Of a DNA stretch of 64,000 nt, positions 13,201-24,900 are shown in pieces. Source of the DNA: Eucommia ulmoides. Its lineage: Eukaryota; Streptophyta; Magnoliopsida; Garryales; Eucommiaceae. Numbering within the stretch: position 1 is the stretch's first letter; the number at the start of each line of letters is the position of its first letter. Made by a program: the position numbers and the translations under genes. The stretch lies in contig CM028338.1 of NCBI GenBank assembly GCA_016647705.1, positions 22,651,577-22,715,576 on the forward strand, given 5' to 3'. The notes under the pieces were generated by a model, which did no database searches, had not been told where the DNA came from, and worked only from the letters and a program-made list of their open reading frames with translations.

Positions 13201-16021
13201 TCCCAATCATTTAATGCTTGATTGGATGTGCATTTAATGCATTGCTTGGAGGCTACTCATTCGGTTTGGTTTCGGTAACGGGTCGCCACGATTCACGGTT
13301 TTCAATTGGTTCTAAGATATTTTGCATAAAACATCCGGATACCTTGAATGTGGTCTTGACATGTCCTCCCAAGTATTTAATTCTTGATGTGATGGGCATT
13401 AAATCCTCATTGAATGCCTTACTTAGGTGGTGAACCAAATGGATTTAGTTTCGATAACGGTTGGTTATACCTTAAGTGTGTTGGTTCCCTTCCTTTGTGG
13501 GCCTTCTAGGAAGGCTTCTTGGTCAATATAAGGCACCTAGGTCATTATAAAGCCTCATTTTTGGGCCTTAAATAATGGATAGGACCTTGATTGATTGGGC
13601 CTTGGGTGGTTTGTCAAGACTACTTGAATTTATTGTAAATCCAAGTCAAGCCCAATTCTTAAATCACCATATGATTTACAGCTTTGTCATGACCCTTTAA
13701 ATAATTTATAAATGTTTCTTGGATTGTTTTCTTTGTAGTACTTGATGTAATATGCATAAATGAAATGAATGTTATTGGTGTTAAATTGACAAGATTCAGT
13801 AAAAAGTAAATGTTTCAAAGTTGGGGTGGGTAACTGAGTTAATTGTTTGAAATGTCCTATCATTTAAGGGTAGTGACTAAGACTTAACTATACTAAACAT
13901 TATTTGATGAAAATAAAAATTTAGTAAATTCATTTTTGACCTCCTTAAATATTGGGAATTTTGAGTTTGACTCGAAACTTTTACTTAGCTGTATTATGTC
14001 AAATTCAACATTTTTGCGTTTTTCTCACGTTTTTAGTTGTTTTTGTTTATTTTATAGTGTAAACTCAAGTTTAAATGTCTAAACTTGTACTCGATTCGAC
14101 ACTGAATGGGTGGGATAAAATGTGGTGTCTACATACCAACCCCGCCCTTACAACATTTATAACCACTGAATCTTATCACTTTAATAACAAAAACAATTGT
14201 TTAATTTGTGTATACCACATAAAATACTACCAAGAAACAATACAATAGTCCTTGTTAAAGGCTTGGAAAGGTTATGAGAAAGCTGTAAATCACCAAGGTG
14301 ATTCAAGAATTGGGCTTTATTTGGATTTACACTAATCCAAGATATCTTGACAAACCACCCTAGGCCCAATACATTAATGGCCTGTCCATCATTAAAATCC
14401 CACATAAAAGGATTTAAAATAACCAATGAACCTTCTTATAAGTTGCTTACCAAGTGGTTAAGGAATGAAACCAAGACACTTAGGGTGTGACCAACCATTA
14501 TCCAAACTAAACCGATTCGGTTCGCCACCTAAGTTAGTCATTTAATGGGCATTAAATGCCCATTCCATCAAGAATTATATTCTTGGGATGAAATGGATAG
14601 GCTAAATTCAAGGTATCTAGATATTTTGAGCAAAATATCTTAGGTGTAACCCAAAACCATGAATTGTGACTACCCATTACCAAAACCAAATTAAATTGGT
14701 TTTATATCTAGCCAATGCATTAAATGCACATCCCATCAAGAAATAAATGTTTGGGATAAATGGCTAGGTTAAAAGGATGTAGATATTTTCACCAAAATAT
14801 CTTAGGGTTAACTAGGAACTTGAAAACCAACCGTCGGTTACACGGTAAGCTAACCCGATTCCATCAAAAACCAACAGTAGAGGTGCTCACCAAGCAATAA
14901 CTCATTAAATAGAATTAAATTCATTGGTGACATGTCAATACTAGGTTCAATGCATTTGGAAAGAATTAATGGCAACTTAACCGAAATAGTGAAACTAACC
15001 GGTACTTAGCCCCTAAACGGAACTGGATGTGTCACATTGAGTCATCAATTCCATCCTAAATTCATGCAACACAAAACAAAACCAAAGAAAGAACCAAATC
15101 AAGAAAACATATCCCTTAGGTCGAACACACCTCAAGAAAAAGGCTTGGATAGCCTATGCATAGATGAATGCGGAGGCTACCAGCCTATAAATATAGATGC
15201 TGGGGTTTTTATTTCTAAAGCCCTGAATGCCTAACTTCTCTCTATAAACTTGGGCAATTGTCTCGGGTTCTAGGATTTTCAAGCACATTTCTCTCATAAC
15301 GCTGTTATTCTACTGAAATTCAGTCCCAGAGGGTGTTCTTGGAGCAAGAACTCGAGAGTTTGATGGTCACCGATCAACATCAAGCTAAGAGGATCAAGGA
15401 AGAATGGAGATAGCTACATAGGGATGACCACATCCCCAATGTAGGGTGTTTTGAGGTCCTTGGATCAATAACTCAAAGGATCGATGATCACCGATCAACT
15501 TTCGACCAAGAAGATCAAGGAGGAAAATGAGGTAATCAATTAGGGAAGACCACATCCCCTAAATAAGTATGTTTCTTCAAAAAAAACCTTTGATCTTGGT
15601 TTAAACTTTTGTATGTTTCTTATATATAGCATAATCGTGTTTTTGAAACACTTTAATTTCATATACATAACACATGAAACCTATAAATATCCAAACAAAC
15701 ACTTGGTTTCTTCATAACAGCCAAACAAACACTTAATTTTTGCTATAACAACCAAACTATGTTCAAACCATACAAAACCATTTCAAACATCTGCAGAACG
15801 TCTAAGAACATGTTAAGAACATGTGAGGACTCAAATCATCGAAGAACTTGTGAGGATTCAAACAAAACTTCAATCACACTATGAGTTGTACATACTCTCT
15901 GCGATTCTATCAAGAACTTTACACCGACTCTTTACTAACTGTTAATACTAACCATAACTACTAATAACTGGATTTACTTTCTGCTAAACGTCAAGATCAC
16001 AGCCTGGGCTTGGGGACCGGT

Positions 16022-16152
16022 GCACACGCACGCGTGCGCACATGCACACACACACACATATATATACACACATAGATAAATACACACACATGCACACACA
16101 CACACACATATATATACATACATATATATATATATATACACACACACACTTA
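16022..16152. repeat. (CA)n/(TA)n microsatellite in plus-strand Tat LTR
   Basis: Compound CA/TA repeat at the homologous position of the plus-strand LTR, in reverse complement to the TA/TG runs of the antisense array. It shows that the microsatellite is an ancestral part of this LTR type. Confidence 0.9.
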
Positions 16153-16888
16153 TATACTACACCGACAAACCCTTATGGATCAGAACTCTAAATAAAGAGA
16201 GTGCCTCTATTCCTTCGGGGATATATGTTCTTTTTCTGAAACGCTACGAGTAGGACTAGCATAAATATATGGTATTTATTTTCCTTTTTCAACTAACAAC
16301 TCACACACTAACACTAACTAACCAAAACAAAAGAATTTGTTTAAGGTGTTCTCGACAAAATCAAAAAGTGTTGTGTACATGTCATGTTGTGATTCAGGTT
16401 GTTCACAACTTAAAAACAATTAATAATAAACATAATTAAGGTTGTGATTTAGGTTGTTCACAATTTTAAAAAACTGTTAATAATAACTAACTAAGGTTGT
16501 GATTCAGGTTGTTCACAACTAAAATTAACCAAAACAAACTAGTTTTATAACTAAAACAAACTAATTTTATAATTAATACAAACCAATTTAAACCGTTCTT
16601 TAACTAAAACCAACTCAGCTTTTAAACATGACAAGAATTAACTACGATTGACTTGATCTTTGGTCACTACCCAAAGTCCGTAGGCAACCCATGACACGGG
16701 TTTGGTCACCATAAACAATAAAAAATAGGCCCAAAAGGTTTTTCAAAATCGATGCCTAGAAAAGCCCTTGAAAAACCATTTTCAAAATGAATGGATTGGG
16801 ATGACATAGAGAGCAAGAGATGAAACTTGTTTTCATCCTCTTCCTAATTCTCTAATTCTTCCGCTATCAAAATTCAAGGTGCGTCAGT

Positions 16889-16906
16889 TGGAGACTTCGA
16901 TGGGGA
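16889..16906 (+). other. primer-binding site of Tat/Ogre-like element
   Basis: TGGAGACTTCGATGGGGA two bases after the LTR end. It fits the TGGCGACTC..TGGGGA form used by Tat/Ogre elements (tRNA-Arg primer), with some decay. The following text, with AGTCAAGCCTAG and CTAAACCTTGGGGTC, is also usual for the start of the leader in this group. Confidence 0.75.
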
Positions 16907-17156
16907 ATTTGTAAGATAGTCAAGCCTAGTTGGAGTCTAAATCTATCATACCCTAAACCTTGGGGTCATAAATCAGGTTTGTGGTTTTTCTTATTCCTTT
17001 TGGCTTAATTTTATTTAATTACCTAATGTTACTAGGTGTGTTCCGTTATAGCATTGATTTGTCTTACAGTTACCAAGTTTGCCTAGCGAATATTACCAAT
17101 TAATTAAACACTTGATAATACTATGGTGGAATTTTGTAATAAAAACTAACTAAATT

Positions 17157-19623
17157 CTTTGATTGGGCCTTTATATCATCTATAAAGCCCTTAACAGTAT
17201 TAATAGACACATAGTTGATAAAGGTTAGAAACGAAACAACTGTCCAAATGTTTGGGCCCTATAGGGCCCATTAGTACATGCCATGCTTAAAAAAAAGGTT
17301 TATAGCGATAGAAAGTACCAAAATGATCTAAATACACGAAATCCTAGAAACTTGATATTGCGTACTTTCAAACCAGAGTTCAGTCCTACTCACCATCCTG
17401 TACAATACCTGGGGATGGGGGGAAAATGGGAGTGAGCTCAACGTGCTCAGTAGGAAAATCTAGCCATTTTCTTAACTTTTCCTAATTTTTATAGAAAATA
17501 TTTGATTTTATAAACCATAATACCCTGACTGAAACTTTATAAATAAAACAATACGTAATGTACCCACACATCGTAATAAGACATGTACTTATAAGACATG
17601 TACTTATAAAATTTTAAGACATGTACTTATAAAATTCAAGTAGAAAAATTTTAAAACACATACAGAACAAGTGTATTACTGCGATACCTGGTAACCTGAC
17701 CATACCACTATGAATCTATACCATCTAGTGAGATACTCACGTAACATGGAGTATCCCTTGCGCATATTTAGGGATTTTTACCCAATGTCAATTCCATGGT
17801 GACCCAATCTCCTTGATCATCACATGATATCATCGCAATACTACCCAGTTAGATATATTTAACACATAAGCATATATTTATTTTGTAATACCAAATTTTC
17901 CCAAACATTAACTTTTTACCACAAATCCAATTTCATTTGAAAACACATTTTTCAAATAAGCACCCAAGAATACATACATATCATGCATGCTTAAAACAAC
18001 ACATAAGAGAATAAATAGAATTCCCTACCTTGAGATGCGGGTGGTTACCTAGTAATCTTGAATCAACCTACTTTAGCTCACCCAGCTGCTAGAAGCAAAA
18101 TTAAACATCCTCTCATTAACACCATCACCTTATCAGCATACCCTTAATATCCTATAATTTACCATAGTTAAAAATATTTTTCAGTTCTTTTTTTTTTTTT
18201 TTAAGAAAATAAACATCCCAATCTTTAAAACTCACTTTGAATCACCAGATTTTGATTTTTCTACATTTAGTTATGATTTTTCAAATTTCAGTAAACAAAG
18301 TTGTCAGGATCTTACGGGATTATTTTCAGCTACGTTTTGATCTCTATAAAGGTACCATATCAAGTTCAAAACACAACATATAATATCTCAAAATAGTCCT
18401 CATTTAGTTTAGTTTCATTTCCAACAAGTTTCATATTTTTCTAATTGTTTTTCGAATTGTTATGAATTTTTTAAGACGGGTTATTCAGATAAACCGAGTG
18501 CAGAATTTGAACTTCCAAATTTCAGTTCTTTAATTTATTTATTTATTGATACCCAATGCTCCTAAATTATGTTTTTGACTTTCCTAAGGCCTATAGTTCA
18601 TCCCAAACCAATATACAACCTTTCTAATTCATTTATGGTTCATTTACATCATGATTTGCTCAGATTTTCTCTCTCAAAATTGAAAATAACAAAGTTAAAG
18701 TTGTAAACCATATTTTAAAAAGAAAATCAGATTTTATGCATGGTGATTTTACCCAAATCATATGTTTAATTCAACCTAAAAAAACTCATAAATTCAACCT
18801 AACAAACTCATACATGACCAAATCCTAGTCTTACTAGGTTTAATCTAAATATACTTTACATCTTAACCATTAGAATCATAAAAATTCATGCTAGAACTCT
18901 TAATAAAAATTTATAGGGTTAGGACCTTACCAAATTTGAGCTTAATCCTCCACCAAGAATTGATTTCACCTATGGATCTTCTCAAATTTCTTGCTCCAAA
19001 TCTACTAAGACCTTTTTTCTCCCATTTCCCTCTCTCGATCGCTCTCTTTTTCTTCTTTTCTTCACTTATGTTGTTGGAGGTTGAAAGAGAATGCAAGAAG
19101 GGGTTTTTGTCTTCATCCTTGGCCTATCTAACATGAATTATAGGGGCTTCCATTTTATTTTATTATTTTATTTATTTATTTTTATTTTGTTTGTCTACAT
19201 ATGGGTAAGGGTCTTGGGTGATGGGTTTTGGGTTATGTTATGGATATGGATACTAATACTTAGGGAAGTGAGTATAGATCTTGACTTGGGTATTTGGTTA
19301 TCTGAAGGAAAAAAAATCAAGTTTTTCTAATACAACTTGGGCTCTAACCATTTACATTGGGTTTCATAATTTACCAATTTTCGCACCTTTTATTTGTGGT
19401 ATTTTTAAAATAGTTTAAAGTAGTCCAAATGTACACTTTGGGCCAAGAATCATGTGCACAAACCATGGTAGACCATTAGATAATTTAATTTTAAGTTAAT
19501 TCCATTAATTTGGCACCTAAAGTTTGTGATTTTCACTAGAAAATTTTTAAGTGCACCAAAACTTTTATTTAATTGCTTCTCACAACTTTATAATTATAAT
19601 TTCTAAAATTTGAGAACGTTACA
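17157..19623 (-). mobile_element. antisense solo LTR of a third gypsy type (possibly Tekay/chromovirus-like)
   Basis: Minus-strand sequence beginning TGTAACGTTCTCAAATTTTAG (complement of the bases ending at 19623), a start typical of several plant gypsy LTRs, and containing a GAGCTCAACGTGCTCAGTAGG block (17433-17453, plus strand) familiar from the same group. It interrupts the Tat leader. The right end is clear. The left end is placed near 17157 by the change of text and a partial match of flanks (AAATT/AAATC), and is uncertain. No PBS or coding domain is attached. The family is an inference. Confidence 0.55.
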
Positions 19624-21009
19624 AAATCCATATTCACTGTATAATAACATCCAAGCATTATGTCTTTGATTTCAAGCATAAACAATTCCCTACCAAAAAT
19701 CTAATAGTAATGTTAATAACAACAATAATAATAATAAACAATAATAAGCATATCATTTCATGTGTATATATCAGCATGAATGCATATATACTATCTTTAT
19801 TTACTGCATTTATATTACTGTCTTTAAATACCACATTTAAATATTATCTTTATAGTTATGCATTTACATTACTGTATACCTTCTCCAACGCACGAGCACT
19901 CACTTTACATTGCACATCATTGATGGAAAACCCAAGCCGAACCGTCTTAGGGATAGAGAGGCTAGCAGTAGGGGTTGAAATCGGTGATTTCATCAAGCCA
20001 ATCTAAGGATTGAAAACCCTTAAGTTATAAAAACAAGTTAGTAGAAGCAAGGTCGGGTAGGTTCCTCTCCCGGGATCCAGCTACGCACATCTTCTCACTC
20101 GGATCAACAACCAAAGATAGATGTTCTCCCAAGGAAGATACCCAAGGGTTGAAGGTATGGGAATTGATCTTTCTAGGAAACACTAGACACAAATCCAAAA
20201 TCACATATAATGAGCCTAGGATAGAGAATAACCAAAATCTTGTTCCACTTATGACACTTATCTTAGAGAGAGATGTCATTTTTAATTTCTGTATAGCTAT
20301 TTACATTACTGTTGTACTAGGTATATAGAATAACCTTCTAGGACAAATAGGGGCATAATAATTGGTATAAAAGTTCTTGTTCAGTCCCCACGCATTGCTA
20401 GCTTCCTCAATACCGAAAAATGTTTTAAAAAAATTTGAATACAAAGCGAGCTGCAGGAGAGAACAAGAATCCTTATTTTACTAAACCCAACAAATCCTCA
20501 AATTAATAATGTCATTGCATCCATAATAATTCACTTAAAACTTACTTTAATAAAGTCACAATTACCATCGAATTTAAATAATTACAAAAACATCCATCTC
20601 AAGTAAACAAATAATCATAACCTTTGCTGAATAAAGTTGTCTAAGGTTCACCCACTAAGACAACACGAAGTAATCTACTTCGATTGTGCGAAATTGCGTT
20701 AAACTACCAAAATATAAGAAAGTGACGTCACACAATCGAATCAGGATTGTGTGATAGAAATAATAAGCATATCTCAGGTCACCGTTCCCTAGCAGATACA
20801 TTTCATGTCCTAAGCATAGTGTCCTTTTTCAAAAATCCTACACACTAGGGATGTTGCGCCATTAGGAAAACATCTTGCTAGGGTTCAAAAGGCCTTAAGC
20901 TAGTCATATTTTGTCATCGTATGAGGCCACCTAAGGTTTACTAGTTAAACTGATAGAACAATGCACCTTTACTAGATATCTTGAGATCAAAAGTGTCTCA
21001 GACCTTTCC
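19624..21009 (+). other. Tat/Ogre leader, non-coding
   Basis: Continuation of the leader after the solo LTR. It contains GATAGAGAGGCTAGCAGTAG and GGTCGGGTAGGTTCC, which are usual for Tat/Ogre leaders, together with A+T-rich text with AAT repeats near 19720-19745. The short open frames in it have no family resemblance. Confidence 0.6.
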
Positions 21010-21420
21010 TTAAGTCCTAGGAATGGTAATCCATCTTTTGAGGAAGAAAAAAAAATAACTTATGCCATTAGGTCCTAGGGAAAATGATCTATGTTTTTTA
21101 GGATAAAAATAGGATAATCCTTCTATTAAGTCCAAAGAGAAATGATCCATGGGAAAAAACTAGGATAATTTCATCACTAGGTCCTAAGAACAGTAATCAA
21201 TTTGTAAGGAAAAGATAAGTTTGTCACCAAGTTCTAGACCAAATTATCCCTACTTCAAAACGAAAAAAAGAAAGGATAATTCTATCATTCACGTCCCATG
21301 AGTCATTATCCTTGTCTTGAGGAAGAAAATGATTTTTGTACCCCATAGTCCTAGGAAGAATGATCTATACCTTGAGGATAAAAGGTCAATCATGCCCTAG
21401 TCTTAGGATGACTGTAACTT
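21010..21420 (+). repeat. degenerate 50-75 base minisatellite in the Tat leader
   Basis: About eight diverged head-to-tail copies with a core of the form TAGGTCCTAGGAAnAATGAT followed by CAT, an A-rich piece and GATAATT..ATCA. Copies begin near 21017, 21069, 21129, 21178, 21226, 21285, 21343 and 21400. Identity between copies is moderate, so the array is old. Confidence 0.65.
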
Positions 21421-21699
21421 TAAACTTATAGGATGAACCAAAAGTTGCAAGTTACCCTAGCCCGACGAAACCAAGTCCAGGGCAAGGTCTGTCCAAAACA
21501 TATATGACAATTACTTGATAGAGCTATGTCTTCTTTGGTTTGTATACATACAGCACGAACATTATCTTCTATGTAAACATAATCACGTACAGTCAAGAAT
21601 ATAACCACATATAAAGATCGAATAATTTGCATCTTTAAAAGTTCATAATTAGAGTTCTAGGTTGTTAATCACTTAATAAATCTAAAAAAATATGCTTTA

Positions 21700-22505
21700 G
21701 GTAACTTTTGCTAAAAAGCCATTCGAGATCTGTTCGCAAAGATTATAAGATGGACCCGATCCCTCTCTCTGTTAGATGTATTCAAAATGATTCCAAGATC
21801 CCAACGATGACAGAAGACGTTTTCTCCCTGACACAAATGCTGAGCCAGATGAACCTAGTTTCGCTATTCCAAGAAAAGGATCAATTACCTTTACTTGGAA
21901 ATACCCTTAGCATAATAAAGTGTTGGGACGAATTACAAATTGAGAGGTTTCCTCTTAGAAAATGATTTTCTACTGAAGATCACTATATCCCAGCTAAATG
22001 GGAAGACAACATTTATGCTACTGTCACAAGTCAAGACCTGCTAAGCTGGGAGAAAAATCTTAAACCTAAGGAAGACTCAGTCCAGTGAGAAATTTCCAAG
22101 ATATGGAAACATTTGGACTACATGAAGCAATCAATTAATGAGATCAAATAGGTCATCTAGACCCTTATCCACCCAAAGAACCAAGCTTTCATCTTATCTT
22201 CATAGCCTCACCAAATCTTCAAACCTACCCAAGCACCTAAAGAGAAGGTACAGTTTACCCCTTTCCATGTTCCATTCTATCAAATCTACCGCTACTGCTT
22301 CTAGAATAAGTTGTTTACACCTATTCCCCCTAACCTGGGAAACCCTCAAGATCCGAGGTTCAATCATTGTATTTTATATCAATATCACTCTGGAATGACT
22401 GGTCACCACACTAATCAGTACCAGGACCTCAAGAACTGTATCAAGGATCGCATTCAGATAGGGATCATAAGTATCTCCAGAGAAACTATGACCATTAAAA
22501 AATAG
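21700..22505 (+). pseudogene. Tat/Ogre-like gag remnant
   Basis: Decayed gag-like region. It starts near KMDPIPLS and ends with a zinc-knuckle-like segment (YQYHSGMTGHHTNQYQDLKN), preceded by FTPIPPNLGNPQDPRFN. The succession of a PP.LG...DPRF stretch and an H..GH.T..C/Y..LK..I.DLI segment is known from Tat/Ogre gag proteins. A second copy of its first half lies at 39990-40505. Broken, several breaks. Confidence 0.7.
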
Positions 22506-23567
22506 GGGGATAAACGTCTCTATCTTTGTTTCCCTTAGTTTCTTAATTACATTCTAATAAACTCGGTATTATCATATAGGCCTATATACTAGATTCACAA
22601 ATCACCAAATACAAGCTTATTTTATCTAAGGTTGACTCAAGTCTTCATACATTAACGTTCATAAATTAATTTGTTTGTCGTAATTAACACATCATAAATA
22701 ATCAAAATAATGATAATATAATTTCAATACTAAATTACACTATTATCTAAAGGAAAATGTTAAAAGAGGATGTCTTGTTTCAACCGGATGATGGTGAGAT
22801 TTTGATGAAAAGTCTATGAATGTTAGAAGACCTATGAACCCTGATTATGGAATCGCTATACATGTTCCAACCTAAGAAGTATCCAAGTAACCTTGAAAAA
22901 TTACAAAAGGCCTCCTAAACTGGAAAAAATGAATAAATATTCGGAATATTTGCGATGTGAATAATGATAGATAAAACCTTAGAGCCTAAGCCCGTCCAAG
23001 AAAAGTTCTTGAAAGATCAGGTAGCTAAACGAAGGAAGATTGACTAATATAAGCTAAGACTTTATCTAGACATAACTAATTTAGAGACACCATGAAAACC
23101 TACTTAAAAATAAAAATAAGAGGAACCTCGCACAATTGAAGATATTTAAGACTGGAAGAAGGAGATAATACATCGATATTACAATATTGGATAATGGGGA
23201 AAGTAGTTTGGATAACGGCGAAACCAACAAAAACCTTGAGACTGACTCAAATTGCCCTAATTCTCTAAAAATGTACAATTCTGAAAGTAATTATTATGAG
23301 AAATAATAAAGACTAGTCTCAGAAAGTTTCTAAACACTGAGTGGCCATACGAAAGCCATTAAGTTAATCACGCTTTCTATATGAGACAAGTATTAAGTAT
23401 TAGGGAAGGCTCAACACCTAGTGACTTGGGCCAACTAAACCGAGATCACTACCCAAAGCTCACTATATGTAATATAAAGAAAGTATGACTCTTTACTTGC
23501 TGGAGTGAAGAAAAATAACTAAAAATTCTCTTAATACTACTAGGATGAAATAACATTTGTTAGTAGT
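22506..23567 (+). other. unassigned Tat internal sequence
   Basis: A+T-rich sequence after the gag remnant, up to the Athila 3' LTR. No protease, reverse transcriptase or other domain was recognised in any frame; it is probably decayed Tat interior. GTAGT at 23563-23567 is the left flank of the inserted Athila element. Confidence 0.45.
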
Positions 23568-24881
23568 TGTTGCGATAAATTATGCGCTATGAATTACTCG
23601 CAAGTGCACGAGGTCAACAAGTAATAAAGTGATCCGAAGGTCAAGTATCGTCCACTAGGATTTATCGTTAGAACAAGCTAAGTACTACAATTAGAATAAC
23701 TTAATTTTATCAAGACCATTAAAGATTTGAAAGGTGTTCGAGATATGAAAACAAATTAAACTATAGTACTTGGAATGAATTCTACAGGAATGGATTATCT
23801 AGGGATTAACTTCATTCACTCATACGTGCTTGATTTATTCTAGTTTATACTAATGGTCATCAACCTATTCAACAATCTAGGTTTCTAAAACTCACTCACT
23901 ACATCTTATGAGTGTAAAGTAAGTGAATATGTAACCACGTCAAAACGAATATCCCTATCAAGAGTTTAAATTATTACAAGCGTCTTGCTCTAACCTTATG
24001 GATTGCACACGTTCTAATAATCTCCCGAAATATTAGAACTTGTGTTGTGTTTAAACCTAGTTCGAATCCGGGGTTACATATCCCGAGCATCAAACCCCGT
24101 ATTCTCAAATCAACCACAATATCATATACAAACATACAATGGGAGTGATAAAATGGTAAACACAATCGAATAGGGATGAATAACCGCTATCCAAACATAG
24201 ATTTACTTAAACACAATACTTGTGAACTACATTAATCTCTAGACAATAAATATTTAACTACACATGGCCATAACCAAATATCCAACAACAAACGATAGAT
24301 ATATCATTAAAACAACAAACCAAGAGTTTAAAATTAAGAGATAATGGAAGAGAAGATATGCAAATCCGAAGAATAGCTGATTCTACTTCCGAAAGATCCG
24401 CTCAATGTAGTTTTCTCTTCTCTAATGGTAATCTTCTTTGCTTGGTCTGATTCTAGTGCTCTAAAAACTTCCTTGACAATGGAGGAATCAAGAAGTATAA
24501 ATAGATATCTGAAAAAAAAACCTAAAAGATCATGAAAACACGTTGCCAACTGGTACAACGGCACTATAGCATGCAAGGAGGGCGTTGCAGTACGCAAACG
24601 ACAGAATGGGCGCCAAACAGGTGTGCACTGCCAGAGGCCAAAAGGCTTACGTGTTAAACGCAAAAAGAGCGCGCTACAGTGTAATTTTGGCAGAACACCA
24701 CGTTGGCTCTTTTTTCATTCGTTTCTTCACTGAAGTCCTACTGATGGGCTTAATTTGCAACCGTTTTCGCCCAAAACACCTTATCTGCATAAAAACAAAT
24801 AAAAATGATTGAAAACACTAACAGAACACTCGAAAACTATCAAATTTGGATTGGAAATATATAGATAAAATCAATCTATCA
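23568..24881 (-). repeat. 3' LTR of pol-bearing Athila element
   Basis: About 1.31 kb. On the minus strand it begins TGATAG at 24881, next to the polypurine tract, and ends in CA at 23568. It shares the Athila LTR blocks (CTCACTCACTAC, GTCCGAATCCGGGGTTAC types). Its GC-rich region near 24540-24690 has GCAGTACGC-type elements instead of the CTGCAGCGG type of the neighbours, and resembles the hairpin spacer at 28085-28205. Confidence 0.85.
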
Positions 24882-24900
24882 AATACCCTCAAACTTGGAA
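24882..24900 (-). other. polypurine tract of Athila element
   Basis: The minus strand reads CCAAGTTTGAGGGTATT directly before the LTR start. The same purine-rich tract precedes the LTRs at 34211 (GTTTGGGGGTATT) and 56453 (AGTTTGGGGGTATT). Confidence 0.75.

Larger units (their letters stand above)
4084..14133 (-). mobile_element. antisense solo LTR of Tat/Ogre-like family, expanded by an internal tandem array
   Basis: Minus-strand LTR of about 10.05 kb. Its 5' end is TGTAGACACC (complement of the bases ending at 14133) and its 3' end is GGGGTGCATCA (complement of the bases starting at 4084). No PBS or internal region is attached, so it behaves as a solo LTR, with a target duplication TACCT/TACCA. 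The same LTR type without expansion is about 2.95 kb at 46267-49220, so about 7 kb of the extra length comes from tandem repetition of the 3' part. Confidence 0.8.
3812..16886 (+). repeat. 5' LTR, Tat/Ogre-like (interrupted, lacks its extreme left end)
   Basis: Two pieces of one LTR: 3812-4083 and 14139-16886, separated by an antisense LTR of the same family. The flanks match at four of five positions (TACCT at 4079-4083, TACCA at 14134-14138), and the text reads continuously across the gap when compared with 43160-43260. The LTR ends GGTGCGTCA at 16886, three bases before the PBS, which identifies it as a 5' LTR. The first 80 or so bases expected for this family are absent. Confidence 0.8.
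3812..23567 (+). mobile_element. Tat/Ogre-like element: 5' LTR, PBS, leader and gag
   Basis: Plus-strand Ty3/gypsy element of the Tat/Ogre group. In order it holds an LTR (3812-4083 and 14139-16886, split by a nested LTR), a primer site (16889-16906), a long leader (to about 21690, interrupted by another solo LTR at 17157-19623) and a gag region (about 21700-22505). The LTR type (TGTAGACACC start, GAGTCGCCACCTAG block, end next to a TGGnGACT..GGGGA primer site) and the leader text (GATAGAGAGGCTAGCAGTAG) are characteristic of this group. No pol domain is seen. It ends where the Athila 3' LTR begins at 23568. It is an old fossil with many breaks. Confidence 0.8.

Noticed and set aside
18888-19330. 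Hydrophobic frames that look like small membrane proteins
   Set aside because: They lie inside a minus-strand LTR in T-rich sequence, which gives spurious Phe/Leu-rich frames.
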